Shown here: positions 9,586-20,729 of the stretch, piece by piece | How positions within the stretch are numbered: the stretch's first letter is position 1 | How the letters are laid out: each line of letters begins with the position of its first letter | Source of the DNA: Fragilariopsis cylindrus CCMP1102 | Taxonomy: Eukaryota; Bacillariophyta; Bacillariophyceae; Bacillariales; Bacillariaceae | Assembly: GCA_900095095.1 (NCBI GenBank) | Contig: FMBT01000165.1 | Coordinates: forward strand, 1-50,232 | Length of the DNA: 50,232 nt | Direction of reading: 5' to 3' | Program-made: the position numbers and the translations under genes | The notes under the pieces: generated by a model | What the model was told of the DNA's origin: nothing | The model's database searches: none | The model's input: the letters and a program-made list of their open reading frames with translations, nothing else

Positions 9586-12500
9586 ATGAGGTTCACCGCC
9601 GCATCCGCCTTCTTGGCTTTGGCTACAGCTAACGACAAAGTTTATGCTTCTTTCTTCAAATCGTCACTGTCATCATCAACAATAACCCAAAAATATGGGC
9701 TCGACATTAGCTCTACAGTTAATCCAATACCCAAAAGAAATGGATGGTTTGTTAGTACTGATTTAAGAGGAGGCGCTATGGGTAAGTTAAAAATCTGATA
9801 GTACAGCCAGTAGGTGTTTTAAAAAATATTATTTCGACACGACGACCTTGTTTCTTAAAATTTTAAAGTCATGTCAGTTGATATCAACGTGTTTCCAATC
9901 GAGTGTTTTGTGGTTCCTAACTAACAGATTGTCTTCTTTCTCTCTGTCTTTCACAGCAATAGAAGGGGAAGAATCGACCAACAAATCAAGGAAGAAGAAA
10001 AAGAAAAAGGTCGACAGCACCGGCACAAAACAATCAACGGGAAACAAAAAATCGAAACCAAAGAGTGCACCGTCGAAAAGTGACAGCGATTTATCCATGG
10101 CCATTTTGGGTGGATCATCCGATCGAAATTCTATGCAGGTTTTCACTTATTCTGGTGAGGAAGGTCACTCGGTAGTAGGTATGACCGAAACGGCCATGAT
10201 GGAGATGGGATTGTTCGAAGGTGACACTGTTTCCATCAAAGGTAAGCGTGGAAAGAAAACTATGGCAAGCGTTGCAGTTTTAAGTGAGCAAGACGTATCA
10301 GCCCTATCGGACGGCAGCAGCGATATTGCGGCAATCGGTATGTCGAGTGACGCTATGAAAAATGCCGGTGTCCGAGCTGGCGACAAGGTAACGGTTGCTC
10401 CAGCTCCAAACGTCAAATTTGGCAAGGCGGTCCTTATTTCACCCATGGCGAATTCCTTGAAACTAGCGGGTATCGATGAAGAAACTATGTCTGACGACAA
10501 CGGTGATGAGGTTAAACTATTCGAAGATTATCTTGCTCCATATTTTCTCAACAAGTTCAGAACCCTAACTCGAGGTGATAATTTCATTGTCGATGGTCCC
10601 AAGGGGGAACTCGAGTTTCAATGTGTCGAAATCGACTCAGTAGAAAAAGACGAAGACACTGCGTGTATTGTCGTCGAGGAAACTATCATTGAATGCGAAG
10701 GAGAAGCCATCGAAGAAGAGATTGACGATTTAGAGAATGCGGGGTATGATCAAATTGGTGGAGCAAGTAAGCATTTGGCCGCCGTGCGAGAATTAGTTGA
10801 GCTGCCACTGAAACACTCAGAACTTTGGCGCAAACTCGGAATCAATACTCCTCGTGGGGTCCTCTTAACAGGTCCATCGGGCTGCGGAAAAACTGCGATG
10901 GCGCGTGCTGTGGCTGCCGAAACTGGTGCCTACTTTTTTGTTATAAATGGTCCCGAAGTTATTTCGAAGCGTGCTGGAGAATCTGAAACAAACCTTCGAC
11001 GAGCGTTCGAAGATGCTGAAGCGAACGCTGAGGACTACAACGGCGCCATTATTTTTATCGATGAAATTGATTCCATTGCTCCAAAGCGAGAGAAGGCCGG
11101 TGGAGAAGTTGAAAAGCGTATCGTTTCACAGTTACTAACGCTAATGGATGGAATGAAACCTACATCCAAGGTGGTCGTCATGGCCGCCACCAACCGTGCA
11201 TCCACTATTGAGCCGGCTTTGCGGCGTCCTGGTCGATTCGATCGTGAATTAGATATGGGAATACCCGACGAGCAGGGTCGATTGGAAATTCTTCAAATCA
11301 AAACTAGAGATATGCGACTGGGCAATGATGTCGACTTGGAGTTCTTAGCCCGAAACACTCATGGTTACGTAGGAGCAGATCTTCAACAACTTTGTATGGA
11401 AGCTGCCTTGGAGTGCATTCGAAGCAAGATGGGCCTTATCGATTTCGACAAAGATCAAGTGGACAAGAAGATTCTAGATAGTATCGTTGTAGAAGGCAAA
11501 CATTTTGACCACGCCGTGGGCATTGTCGCACCTTCTTCGCTGCGAGAAAACCAAGTTGAGGTTCCCGATGTGAAGTGGGAAGATGTTGGTGGACTTGAAG
11601 ACGTGAAAAGGGAGCTGCACGAAACTGTTCAGTATCCAGTAGAACATGCCGAGAAATACGTTAAATTTGGAATGAGCCCCAGTAAGGGAGTTTTATTCTA
11701 CGGACCTCCTGGTTGCGGAAAGACACTTCTTGCGAAGGCTATCGCCAACGAAGCTGGAGCAAACTTTATCAGTATCAAGGGACCAGAATTGTTGACACAA
11801 TGGTTTGGAGAGAGTGAAGCTAATGTTCGTGAACTCTTTGACAAGGCTCGAGCCGCTAGTCCGTGTATTCTTATGTTTGACGAGATGGATTCGATTGCGA
11901 AGACTCGTGGAAGTGGTACGTTGCGATTAGACGGAAAACTGTTCTTCGACAATGATTTTTTCTGTAATTCTCAAATTTTTGTTCGTTCTTGCTTTCTTTT
12001 TTGGCTTACTCATGCAGGTAGTGGCGGAAGCAGCGAAGCTGGAGATCGGGTGATTAACCAAATTTTGACCGAAATCGATGGTGTTGGCGCTCGTAAGAAC
12101 GTTTTTGTGATCGGTGCCACCAACAGACCCGACATTTTAGACCCCGCCGTTATTCGTCCAGGTCGTTTGGATCAATTGATTTACATACCGCTGCCCGACT
12201 TTAAGTCGCGAATGGCAATTTTTAAGGCCTCACTTCGAAAGGCACCTCTAGACCCCGCAGTTGATATTGAAGTTTTGGCACGATCGACCCATGGATTTAG
12301 TGGAGCCGACATTTCGGAAATTTGCACAAGTGCAAGTAAGCTAGCTATCCGAGAAGCAATTTTATCGGCCGAAGAAAAGAAAAAAGAAGCGGAATCCGAC
12401 GAAGATGACGACGACGAAGAAAGTAGCAGCAAGAGTAGTAGTGAGAAAACTGAAGCCGTGGGCGAACAGATGTTGATCACTAAACGGCATTTCAATTTCG

Positions 12501-12676
12501 CCATGAGTCGAGCCCGACGTAGTGTCACTGAGAAGGATCTTGTTTTGTTCGAAGAATTCGCTGAGAAACAAAAGGCAGGGCGTGGTGAGGCCGCAAACAA
12601 CTTCAAATTTGGCGACATCAATTCAAGCGGTGCCGATGGGGAAGATACGTTACCAGAGGAGGACCTATATTCATAG
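9586..12676 (+). CDS. Symbiont-type Cdc48 (SELMA) AAA+ ATPase with plastid-compartment presequence
   Basis: Cdc48/p97 extracts ubiquitinated proteins. Organisms with red-alga-derived four-membrane plastids have an extra copy, sCdc48, thought to pull preproteins across the second outermost plastid membrane. Three exons, 9586-9781, 9957-11915 and 12018-12676, give 937 residues. The N-terminus is a signal peptide (FTAASAFLALATA) plus a Ser/Thr-rich stretch, absent from cytosolic Cdc48, ending in LRGGA. A poly-Lys run follows, then the N domain. D1 has Walker A GPSGCGKT (371-378) and Walker B FIDEID (D434, E435). D2 has GPPGCGKT (648-655) and MFDEMD (D707, E708). The acidic tail ends EEDLYS, like the DDDLY peptide that cofactors bind. 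No Phe-rich ASAFAP site is clear, which fits the periplastidal space better than the stroma. The second intron (102 nt) has no stop and keeps frame. Confidence 0.92.
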
Positions 12677-14130
12677 AAGAAAATGGAGTAGAAACTACAC
12701 TAAAAATTATACCTATGGTGCTAAGTTTGGCTTGCTGATAATACATACTCTAGGCGACGAAACGAAAAATATCTTTGATAATTGTTTATTTTGTTTGATA
12801 AAAAGTATTCAGTGTTTGTAAACCTTCATAGATTTCTTTCATTACGATTACAAACTGATTCTAATAAAACATAGCATTTGCTGTATTATTTCGTCACAAA
12901 GTTTCCAGAGGTTTCCTTTGACTGGTGAACTTATGTTGAATGAGCTTTGGGTGTAAATTAGCCAGTATTTATAGCAGAACAAATAAATATACTGAAAACC
13001 ATCATATCTATGTTTGGCCTCCCACATGTTAGAGTACTTCTTACTATGTAGAATTGATTAGTAAAGTTTGAATCTAACAACTACTTAATAAAATTTGAAT
13101 CTAACAACCACTATATTTTAACTTTTAATTGCTGCCCTTAAAACCAAGATCTCTATAGTAGTACAGTAGTAAATTAATACCACAGTTATATAATATTATA
13201 TATGTTTATCATTGTCACATATATATGTATAGGGATCCAAGGCTTTGCTCTGTACATGAGCACAAAAACCTTGCCAGCTAGAAGACAGATGAACTGAAGA
13301 AGGGACAACATAATATCATTTTGTAGAGATTATGATTGTTTTGTTGTTATAATAATAGATCCAATATAATGACACATCATCCACAGGACAAGATTATATA
13401 TAATAATTGTGCATTTATGTATGTATTACTATGATGATGATATATAGGTAGCAGTATCTAATGATAAATAAATTGATGACTTTCAACTCCTACTACACTA
13501 GTAAGTTAGGTCTGCACCCAAAGGGATCAGATACAGTAATAATGTACAGTACACACTAGAAGTAAAATAACATTAATGGGGGGTAGAAAAGGGGTTATTC
13601 GTTTTGAAAAGGAGGGAGTAAAAAAAAGAGTCATATTTCAGGGGTAATAATACCGTAACGGTACTGACATCCTCATACATAATAGGACGGAGGAAATTGT
13701 GTAATGCTTGATGTCGGACATAGCACACGTGTATAATGGGTCTTATTGGCCACCGCAAAAGCAAATGTGTATTTTCGTCTACGTCCGAGACAAATGTGTC
13801 GATACAAAAGTTGTGTTCTTTAAAAAAGACTACAATATCAGTTTGAAGTTCCACATAGTTAGGGTTCTTGTAATTATTCATAGCAAACTCACAAGCATAA
13901 GTCATCCATTATCTCTTCCTTTCCGACTGGTAAAAAGGGAAATTCGGACCAGAAGCGTATATTTGACTTTGTCACCAGACAAAATATTAATAATACTAAA
14001 AGATCTAATACATATATCAACTCCTCAAACAAAATCATCTTCATCATCGCCGTCATCGACGTTCTCTCGTACGATAACATCGCTCTTTATACATATAAGT
14101 CACACTACACTACAATACAATACCTAAATT
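12677..14130. other. Intergenic
   Basis: About 1.45 kb, very AT-rich. It contains a short tandem duplication of TTTGAATCTAACAAC at about 13068-13112 and a GTACAGTAC motif at 13544-13552. The ORF at 13708-14127 runs into the kinase 5' flank and shows no domain, so I do not call it. Confidence 0.45.
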
Positions 14131-15999
14131 ATGGCTAGGAAAACTCCTGGTGCGCCCTCTAGCAGGTCGTCTGGATCTAATAGAGAAGTATATCTGACAC
14201 CTCAAATTGAAAAGCAAGCCAAACGGCGGGAGGGTCTTTGTCCAGCTCTCCTGCACGAGGATCACTTAACATTGTCCCAGAGCAAAAATGGTAGCGGGAC
14301 AGCCGCTATCACTAAATCATATCAGACCAACACAAAACATCTGACGTCGGTCATTCAAGATTTGGAAAGCGATGCCGAGGAACTTCAATTTATTACCAAT
14401 AGTATCAACAAATATCTTGGTAAGGTAGTTGATGAGAAAAAGAAAAAATCAGACCTGATCGGACTTAAGTTCAAGCCGAAAGGATGCACGTGGGTCTTAG
14501 AGATCAACTCCGACGTTGGAGCGCCAGATTACATGATAACAGTGGTTTGTTACGCTAAGGGAGAAGGAAATGGAACCACAACCTTCGTCGTTGACACCAA
14601 CCTGGTAGGCAAATCCAGCGATTCGCTAACATCAACATCCTTGCCTGGCTTCCGAGAGGCCAAGGGTGTTCTAGAATTCACCGCTTTAGCTGTTCGAAAG
14701 GGCGTGGTGAGATGCGAATTCCCAGTGTATCCAGAGGGACTTAAGGGAAAAACATTTCGAGAGATTTATCAATTGAATGCTAGGGTAAGCATAATAAGAG
14801 AAAGAAAAGAAGAAATAGTACATATCAGTTTTGTTATCGTTGTCGTGATTTCATTGTGTATTATGTACTGTATATTGTGTACCATTTGCGAGTGAAAAAT
14901 AAATTGTGAGTTGGTGATGACACCGCTCGACATAAACATGGTATCGCAAGTGGTTTCGTCTCCGAGTCAAACGCAAAAGTATCAGATTACTCAACTCATC
15001 TCCTGTTCCTGTACTATATTTATATTATTTTTTAATTCCATGTCATCTTATCAAACATATGTACTTATGTGACAGCTCAAGTCCGGTTCATTCGCTACGG
15101 TTTGCAGAGGAACACATCGAGCAAGTGGAAAGAAGGTTGCCATTAAATGCGTTCTTCGAAAGGACCTCCCACCGAACGATGACGCTGCCATTTATGATGA
15201 AGTTTCTATCATGTCATCCCTTTCACATCCCCATATAGTTCCACTCATTGACTTTTTTGAAGAAAAAGACTGTTACTTTCTTGTCATGGAACTCATGAGC
15301 GGAGGTGATCTCTTTGATCGTATCGGAAAAAAGAAAACCTACTCTGAGGAAGACGCCCGGGAACTATCGATAAAAATGCTCAAAGCTATGGCCTATTGTC
15401 ACGCGCACAAGATCGCTCACTGTGACATGAAGCCAAAGAATCTCTTGCTGATGAGCGAAGATAACGATTCGTACATCAAATTGGCCGATTTCGGTTTTGC
15501 TGCTCGTTGCAACACACACAAGTGCTTGACAAAACAATGCGGTACACCCTTTTTCGTTTCACCGGAAATTCTTATGAGACAGCCTTACGATCAACAATCA
15601 GACTTGTGGTCCGTCGGATGTATAATCTTCTTATTACTGAGCGGAAATCTGCCATTTATGGGAAGAAGTCAAAAGGAATTATTCCGAAAAATTGTATCGG
15701 GCAAGTATGAATTCAAAGAGGAAGACTGGTGCGACGTTTCTCCTGACGCCAGAGATTTGGTCCAGAAACTGCTGGTGTTAGATCCCGACGAACGAATTAC
15801 ATCATCGCAAGCTTTGAGACACAAATGGATGAGGGCATCATCTGATCGTTTGTCGCGTATCACGCTCCAAGGGACTTCGCAGAGATTAAAGACCTTCAAT
15901 GCCCGCATGAAGCTGCGCTCGGCAATGATCGCGGTGGATTGGGTCAGTCAGTTGAAACGAGCTTCTTGGGGTTCGAAGAATCGTGTTCGGGAGGATTGA
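14131..15999 (+). CDS. CAMK-group Ser/Thr protein kinase with unusual HCD catalytic loop
   Basis: Two exons, 14131-14784 and 15076-15999, phase 0 across a 291-nt intron; 525 residues. Residues 1-218 are a folded-looking region I do not recognise (it includes GCTWVLEINSDVGAPDYMIT and might be PH-like). The kinase domain follows: glycine loop KSGSFATV (220-227), VAIK Lys242, a Glu in YDEVSIM for helix C, catalytic loop HCDMKPKNLL (His333, Cys334, Asp335), DFG at 356-358, CGTPFFVSPEI activation and P+1 segment, DLWSVGCIIFLLLSG, and a closing ERITSSQALRHKWM. These features place it in the CAMK group. There are no EF hands, so it is not a CDPK. Arg before the catalytic Asp is replaced by Cys, making it a non-RD kinase, though all residues needed for phosphotransfer remain. 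Confidence 0.88.
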
Positions 16000-16370
16000 T
16001 AGTCGTCAAATATACAAACATCACCACAGGCAACGCATGCAATGCAACCAATACGACATGGTGCTACGATCGATTCTCTCAGCATATTTATTCTACAAAA
16101 TTCTAAGACTGTTATGTAGAGATTAAATATGGCATGCGATAGAATTCTGTAGTGTAGTTAGGCATTTTTAATAATCCACCATGAAAGTCGCATTTTTAAC
16201 AAAATAAAAAAGGTTATAGCTACTGCAGGTTGTTAAGGCAATTTTAAATTGGCGTGAATCAATTATTAATTAATTTTTTGCATGCTAATAGTATTGTAAT
16301 CTTCTCTTCCCAATTCAATCTGTTGTCGATGCTTCGAGCTGTAGTTTCTCCCTTTTGCATACATAGCTAG
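16000..16370. other. Convergent 3' flanks, kinase / REX1-B gene
   Basis: AT-rich sequence with poly(A)-like runs; no gene seen. Confidence 0.4.
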
Positions 16371-17249
16371 CTAGTTACTATTCGTTTCGCGACCTGCTTC
16401 TTTTTTTTCTTCCTCTTCTTCCAACTTTTCCGTGAGGCCACATCGCAAGTCATCTAGGATATCATTGATATTCGTTTTGCAAGTTTCAATTCGAGATCGC
16501 AGATCGGCCTGACCACTATTCAATAGTTGTAATTCGCGTTGATCTTCTTGCTTTAGATTGCTTGCGCGCAAACATTCCAAATGAAACGCCGCCGTCAATT
16601 GTAGTTTCTCTCTTTCTGAACTTTGCAATTCACATATCGATCGAACGATAGACGTTTCGAATTTTTTCTCAGTATCATTTTTATTCTCGATTCGGGTGGA
16701 TACCTCGTCTCGAATCGCCATAACGGTATCACTAAGAACGGAGAAGGCAGCCGTAGCCGAAAGACAAGCGGGAGGATAATCTGTCAATTTTCGCGATAAC
16801 AATACAGTCTTTAATTTTTGGTCGAAATGTATATAGGCTTTAACTCTATCCTCCTGGCATTTTAATACCATTCTTAAAAAATCGACTATCGGAAGATCCC
16901 GAAGACTTTCTCTTAGTTTTTGTTGTTGCTGGATGGAGTTGTTATTGGTACCAGCAGTTACTGCAGTTGTTTCCGAAGGGGAAGAAGATTGTTGAGATGA
17001 CTCGACAGAGGATTCTTTTGAAGGAGCAAATAAATCGATCGTTTGTCCCATGTTTTTCATTTCTGCGGGTAGCGGATTGTCAGCTCCACCCCGACAGCAA
17101 CTTTGACCTGCTTCCCCCAGACTATCTTTATCGCCGCAGTCATGATGTTCGTGAGGAGTTCGGTTCGACAAAATATTTAAAGCATCGCGGATATCGATCC
17201 CACCCAATTGATGTTGCGCAGTAGCGTCATTGTTGGTGCTGTTCTCCAT
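16371..17249 (-). CDS. REX1-B domain protein
   Basis: Single exon. The preferred start is ATG 17249 (292 aa). An in-frame ATG at 17294 would add 15 residues without clear character. Residues up to about 120 are Ser/Gln/Asn-rich and disordered. The conserved part follows: LPIVDFLRMVLKCQEDRVKAY, then PPACLSATAAFSVLSDTVMAIRDE, then SSEREKLQLTAA. These match the pattern of the REX1-B family (Chlamydomonas REX1-B; human REX1BD), first linked to DNA repair by mutant rescue. The biochemical role is unknown. The C-terminal part is helical, probably a coiled coil, ending in a Glu/Lys run. It is transcribed divergently from the Ssf1 gene. Confidence 0.72.
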   Translation of the reverse strand: MENSTNNDATAQHQLGGIDIRDALNILSNRTPHEHHDCGDKDSLGEAGQSCCRGGADNPLPAEMKNMGQTIDLFAPSKESSVESSQQSSSPSETTAVTAGTNNNSIQQQQKLRESLRDLPIVDFLRMVLKCQEDRVKAYIHFDQKLKTVLLSRKLTDYPPACLSATAAFSVLSDTVMAIRDEVSTRIENKNDTEKKFETSIVRSICELQSSEREKLQLTAAFHLECLRASNLKQEDQRELQLLNSGQADLRSRIETCKTNINDILDDLRCGLTEKLEEEEEKKEAGRETNSN

Positions 17250-17716
17250 TGCTGTATACTGGTTAATTAAATGTGAGTGCAATGTACACAACAAACCTTG
17301 TTATTATTAATAATAGTTCAAAACTGCTTTAATTTTGTTCAATAATTCTCTTTTCTCTTCACTTTTCTTCTGTGAACTTCTTCATTGTTCATCGATTTTA
17401 TCTTAAAAATCAACCTTATTTTTGAAACGATAAATAAGTATTTTTTCGCGCGCATACGTCTGGCCGCCAGCGTCGCCCCTCATCCTCCAACCATATTTAT
17501 TTTTTCGCAAATTTTGTTTTATTATTTTCCTTGAGCTTCACCGCTGAACATCAAAACATACGCTGCAATGAATGCACGGTACACTTGAAAGACAAACAAC
17601 ACAACGGGTAGTTACTTTTACATCGAAGAAATCAATAATAGAATAATAATTTTAATAATAATAATAATAGTAATAACAATACTAAAAATAGCAGTTAAAA
17701 ATAATAATATTAAACC
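17250..17716. other. Divergent promoter region, REX1-B / SSF1
   Basis: 467 bp between two start codons. The right end is an AAT/ATA-rich low-complexity run (about 17635-17712). No gene seen. Confidence 0.5.
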
Positions 17717-19042
17717 ATGCCCAAGAGAGGAAGAAAACGAAAAAAGACGCACACACATGCGGCAAACGACGAGAATGTAGCAGGTACCTTGATGAATACG
17801 GATCTTGTCAAGGTTCCCAAGTCTCTCATAATCCGACGAGGGAAATGTGAATCGGTTGTGACAGATTTGATCCAAGATCTTCGTAGACTAATGATGCCAT
17901 ATACTGCTTTGAACTTTCAAGAAGATGCAAGTTATCGCAAACTCACTCTTACCAAGTATTGTCAACATGTTTGTCTTCCGCTTGGGATCTCCCACATTAT
18001 GGCCTTCTCACAAAATCAAGATCGGTTAACAATGAGAATTGCAAAAACACCCCAGGGTCCTACCCTGACATTTCGCGCACATCGGTTTTCCCTATCAAAA
18101 CACATCCAAAAACTCCAAAGACGTCCCGTTAACACCAAAAGCTTACTGGAAAGTCCACCGATTGTTGTAACCAACAATTTTGGTGATCAAACAGCTCCAC
18201 CACAGATCAAACTTATGAGGATTACATTTCAAAATATGTTCCCTGCTATTAATGTTGCTAATGTCAAATTAAAAGATTGTCGACGAGTAGTCCTATTCCA
18301 TCTAATCGAAGAAGAAGAAGCACATGATGGGAAGTCATCATCGTCTGCACCAGGAGAAGAAACTTCACCGGTTGTACGGCAACGTGTCGAAGTTCGACAA
18401 TATGCCATCAAAGCCACACCGATCGGTATAGATCGTAAGGTCCGAAGGCTTATTCAGTCTAAAATTCCCAATTTGAACAAAGTTCAAGACATCGCCGATT
18501 ATATTGCAGGAAGCGCGAACGCTACAACCAGTGTGGATGCTGCAAGTGATTCGGAGCCAGAGGATGGTTCTAATGCTATAGTAGAACTTGCCCAAAATTA
18601 CGTCGGTAAAGGGAATAAGAGTCAGGGTAAATCGGCACTTAAATTGGTAGAATTGGGACCGCGACTCTGTCTCGAACTTATCAAGGTCGAACAGGGTTTG
18701 GGCGAAGGTAACGTTATGTTCCATGCGCATGTGAAAAAGACACCGGAAGAAGCTAAGGAAATTCAAGAAAAGGCGGAAGGAAAAATTAGACAAAAGAACC
18801 GACGCAGACAAGAACAGGATCGTAATGTGGAACGAAAACGTAAAGTACAAGAAGAAAAGAGAGAAGCGAAGAAAGAAAGAAAACAAGAGCGAGAGAATGC
18901 TGCTATGGATGATCTTCGAAATGCTACTGGCGATGATAACGATTTGGACGATGACGAAAATCTATTAGACGACGACGACGTAGATGAAGAGGAAGACCCA
19001 ATAGATGATGCTTCTATCGACGAAGAAGATATCGATAATTAG
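17717..19042 (+). CDS. Ribosome biogenesis factor Ssf1 / Peter Pan (Brix domain)
   Basis: Single exon, 441 residues. Ssf1/PPAN is a nucleolar Brix-domain protein needed for 60S subunit assembly. It acts with Rrp14/Rrp15 around the 27S pre-rRNA. The Brix domain covers about residues 36-315. It includes LIIRRGKCESVVTDLIQDLR, the 'RKLTLTKYCQHVCLPLGISH' region, IAKTPQGPTLTFRAHRFSL (the hallmark Brix stretch), and DRKVRRLIQSKIPNLNKVQD near the end. The N-terminus is basic (MPKRGRKRKKTH), suiting nucleolar import. The C-terminus is a Lys/Arg/Glu helix followed by an Asp/Glu tail, as in other members. The length matches the family. Confidence 0.93.
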   Translation: MPKRGRKRKKTHTHAANDENVAGTLMNTDLVKVPKSLIIRRGKCESVVTDLIQDLRRLMMPYTALNFQEDASYRKLTLTKYCQHVCLPLGISHIMAFSQNQDRLTMRIAKTPQGPTLTFRAHRFSLSKHIQKLQRRPVNTKSLLESPPIVVTNNFGDQTAPPQIKLMRITFQNMFPAINVANVKLKDCRRVVLFHLIEEEEAHDGKSSSSAPGEETSPVVRQRVEVRQYAIKATPIGIDRKVRRLIQSKIPNLNKVQDIADYIAGSANATTSVDAASDSEPEDGSNAIVELAQNYVGKGNKSQGKSALKLVELGPRLCLELIKVEQGLGEGNVMFHAHVKKTPEEAKEIQEKAEGKIRQKNRRRQEQDRNVERKRKVQEEKREAKKERKQERENAAMDDLRNATGDDNDLDDDENLLDDDDVDEEEDPIDDASIDEEDIDN

Positions 19043-20729
19043 CTTAATTTAGGTTTCGTACGTAATGTTGGGTGTAATATACAGTATTAGAAATGTGCCT
19101 TTAGAGTCTCTAGTTTATTACATATATACTTAGTCGATAACAGCAGACTAAAATCGTTCCATTTATTTTTTCCCCGCAATGAAACTGCTCCGGATTTCTT
19201 GCATCAAGATACAGAGTATTACTTTGAGGACTCAAATAATTTGCTATCCTAAGCTTCCCTCACAGCTCGTACTCCCTAATTTTTCTTCTTCTATCTTTTT
19301 CATGTCCAACTCACGGGGTAGGCACTTAACGCCCATCGAGAGAGGCTGAATTGCGGTTCTTGCTACTCTTATCTTTGCACATCTCTTCCTCGCTACTGTT
19401 CGATTGGCACCGTGTAGACGTTTTGTGGTGAAGTTCATCGAGTTGAAGTCATTAGTTGTCGCCGAGTAGTTTCCTTGCCGTACTGCCATGGTGGTAGTGG
19501 CCAGAAACCGATCATTACATTATTCGTCAACTTCAACAGGCTTGCGTTTATATTTCAAGCTTGACATACTACCTTCTAAAAGAGTACTGCTACTTTCTTC
19601 CATACAAGTTGCACTACAACAAGTGCTAGTATCATCTAATCGCTTTTCAAGTCGAGATGCAAAACGCACCGATATTTCTTAATCAATGGCGACTTCATTT
19701 TTTGTTCCATTCCAATCGCTTACGCTATCTGAACAACCTATGGGTAGAATGGCATGTGCGGAATGTATTGAACTATCATTGTCGTCATCATTGTCGTCGT
19801 TATCGTTATCGCCCTCGCTATTATTTCCCTCCATCATGCTGTAATCAAAAGCTGGATACAAATATTGCTGTACAAAGATGATGTGTAGTTCGATCTACCT
19901 TAACCGTTTCCGTATTATCGTTTCCACTTACTGTAGCGATTATAGCTTTACCACGCATCATTACATTGATTCCAAACTACCAGCTCAATATAAAATATTA
20001 TATTCGTTTCTTGACTTTTGATAGTCAAATATATTTCACGGAGTACGGAGAGGGGCAGTATGAACGCACAATATAAGGAATAGGAATTCATGTAGATTTA
20101 AATCAGAAAATGCTTATTCGCACCGTTGCGAGCAAATACATGCCCGTTCGTTGTTGAGTGGGTTAGGATTGAGGATGCACAAGACTACGAAATGAAGTAT
20201 ATTATTAACGACAAAAATCAGAGATTCGATTCGCTTTCAGATTTATGGAAGTACCATGCAATTATTGTTTTTTAAGTCGCCAAAACTTGTACTACAGTAG
20301 TAGAAGAATGACATCATGCGCGATGTGACATAAATAATGATATGTTGTCTACTGTACTTCGAAGTATTTTTTTTTACTCATACGGTACGCTATGCACACT
20401 TAAACACGAACTACTATCACTACTTCTTACTACTAGTACTTCTAATTAGCCTTAATTTTTTCAAAACTTACTTAGAGGTGGAATTATCAGATCAAATTTA
20501 AGCTCTTTTAGCGCGATTACAGTAATGAACTCTTACCTACTTTATGGTAATACTTTGGGGTGTACAATGTAACAAGAAGCAAATAAATAATAGGACCTAT
20601 AGCTATTTCGCTTGTTGGTACAGTCGCTCTTGTATTCGATATTGCGCTTTGTTCATCATTAATAGAGACCAAAGAAAATCAACGAAACCAACCGAGTAGA
20701 GTTTAATATTATACAGTATAATTAATACG
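19043..20729. other. Intergenic with uncertain minus-strand coding
   Basis: About 1.7 kb. Minus-strand open frames at 19244-19489, about 19520-19680 and 19679-19970 look partly protein-like; see the separate low-confidence entry. The rest is AT-rich with ACTACAGTAGTAG and TCTACTGTAC motifs at about 20290-20360, and no gene that I can support. Confidence 0.4.
19244..19971 (-). CDS. Possible small hypothetical gene, exon structure unresolved
   Basis: Three minus-strand segments have codon use like real exons but no complete model. A short first exon with ATG codons near 19960 could end at a good donor (ACA|GTAAGT) and join, after 64 nt, to YPAFDYSMMEGNNSEGDN at about 19861. A Ser/Cys segment (SVRFASRLEKRLDD) follows in the same frame after a TAA. 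A separate 81-codon frame starts at ATG 19489 (AVRQGNYSATTNDFNSMN). I recognise no domain. It could equally be a decayed gene or chance. Confidence 0.2.

Noticed and set aside
13708..14127. 139-codon plus-strand ORF upstream of the kinase
   Set aside because: No domain, biased low-complexity end, overlaps the kinase 5' flank and an equally open antisense frame.
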